DNA from: Deltaproteobacteria bacterium
GTDB lineage: Bacteria > Myxococcota > JACRCW01
DNA: 64,000 nt
NCBI GenBank assembly: GCA_016218805.1
Contig: JACRCW010000085.1
Location: 1-64,000, forward strand
Direction of reading: 5' to 3'
Each line of letters starts with the position of its first letter. Position 1 is the first letter of the stretch. The translations under genes and the position numbers were made by a program. The notes beneath the pieces are model-generated. The model made no database searches. It was not told the origin of the DNA and was given only the letters and a program-made list of their open reading frames with translations. Below, piece after piece: positions 63,653 to 64,000 of this stretch.

Positions 63653-64000
63653 ATGCACCCCGTCCGCTTCTCCACGTTTGCCGTTGTGCTTGCCCTGCTT
63701 GCGTTGCCGGCGTCCGCAGCGGAGGGTGCCCCGCCGTCGGAGCACTGCCCGCACCACGCGGCACCTGCGGCCGCCACGCCCTACGCCCGCTCCCTTCACA
63801 GCTACAGGCCGCCGGACGTGACCCTGGTGGACCAGGACGGCCGCCGCGTGCCGCTTTCGGCCGCGCTGCGCACGGACGTTCCGGTGGCGGTGAACTTCAT
63901 CTTCACCACGTGCACCACGGTGTGCCCGGTGATGAGCGCCACGTTCGCCGGCGTGCGGCGCCGGCTGGGCGCGGACGGCGAACGGCTGCAAATGGTCTCT
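63653..64000 (+). CDS. SCO1/SenC-family copper chaperone (3' end outside window)
   Basis: Only the first 116 residues are inside the window. A signal peptide (about 1-22) is followed by a His/Cys-containing segment (EHCPHHAA), then the thioredoxin-like SCO fold: PPDVTLVDQDGRRVPL and VNFIFTTCTTVCPVMS with the CxxxC copper pair (Cys87, Cys91). SCO proteins load copper into CuA or related sites. ATG 63653 has CCGGAGG at six bases. As the last visible gene of the cluster it supports the copper nature of the oxidase-like proteins. Confidence 0.93.
   Translation, partial: MHPVRFSTFAVVLALLALPASAAEGAPPSEHCPHHAAPAAATPYARSLHSYRPPDVTLVDQDGRRVPLSAALRTDVPVAVNFIFTTCTTVCPVMSATFAGVRRRLGADGERLQMVS

Overview
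The window is high-GC DNA (roughly 70 percent by eye) with dense genes on both strands, strong GC at third codon positions, and long open antisense frames that are only shadows. The gene content suggests a myxobacterium-like deltaproteobacterium (Myxococcota or a neighbour): a PilZ protein with a huge proline-rich linker, several sigma54 activators, a collagen-like lipoprotein, a large secreted SdrD-like protein and 7TMR-type kinases. This is an inference from content; no rRNA is present.

Layout. 1-2.6 kb is an accessory patch of lower GC: the C-terminal half of an AAA/OLD-like ATPase, a frameshifted partner gene and a beta-class DNA methyltransferase. 2.7-10.3 kb holds a PHP phosphoesterase, folB, a PilZ protein ending in an Hsp70 substrate-binding-like domain, an 88-bp tandem repeat array and two unknown genes. 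10.6-20.4 kb is mostly housekeeping or envelope: a TolB-like membrane protein, a secreted methyltransferase, an EF-P-like factor whose tail is part of a 234-bp duplication, a carboxylesterase, tRNA-Leu(GAG) with a clear terminator, a diacylglycerol glycosyltransferase and a lytic transglycosylase. 20.5-23.9 kb holds an FAH-family enzyme, OsmC and a hybrid-sensor-type kinase.

23.9-41.5 kb reads as an arsenic island. A complete minus-strand operon arsR-arsD(AhpD fusion)-arsA-acr3-arsC-arsM gives detoxification. Next to it lies a second minus-strand operon: a triheme collagen-like lipoprotein, a Tat-exported molybdopterin oxidoreductase, a four-cluster ferredoxin, a TorD chaperone and a MOSC protein. 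Divergent from it are moaA, a PhnD-like binding lipoprotein and a histidine kinase, and an NtrC-type regulator follows in convergent orientation. That trio resembles the AioXSR/ArxXSR arsenite-sensing systems. The regulatory gap before the cytochrome holds a near-consensus sigma54 promoter and a palindrome placed like an enhancer. No NrfD-type membrane subunit is present.

41.5-52 kb: a PPDK regulatory protein, a fused TRAP transporter, a ~1-kb repeat-rich insertion flanked by copies of a gene tail, an AmmeMemoRadiSam pair (MEMO and AMMECR1 fused in one protein plus the radical SAM enzyme), an unknown gene and a V4R/sigma54 activator. 52-64 kb is a plus-strand secretion and copper cluster: a 1756-residue secreted protein, three cupredoxin-fold multicopper-oxidase-like proteins, a small exported protein, a subtilase and a SCO1 copper chaperone cut by the window end. 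The first two oxidase-like proteins have complementary halves of the usual multicopper oxidase ligand set, which suggests a two-subunit enzyme.
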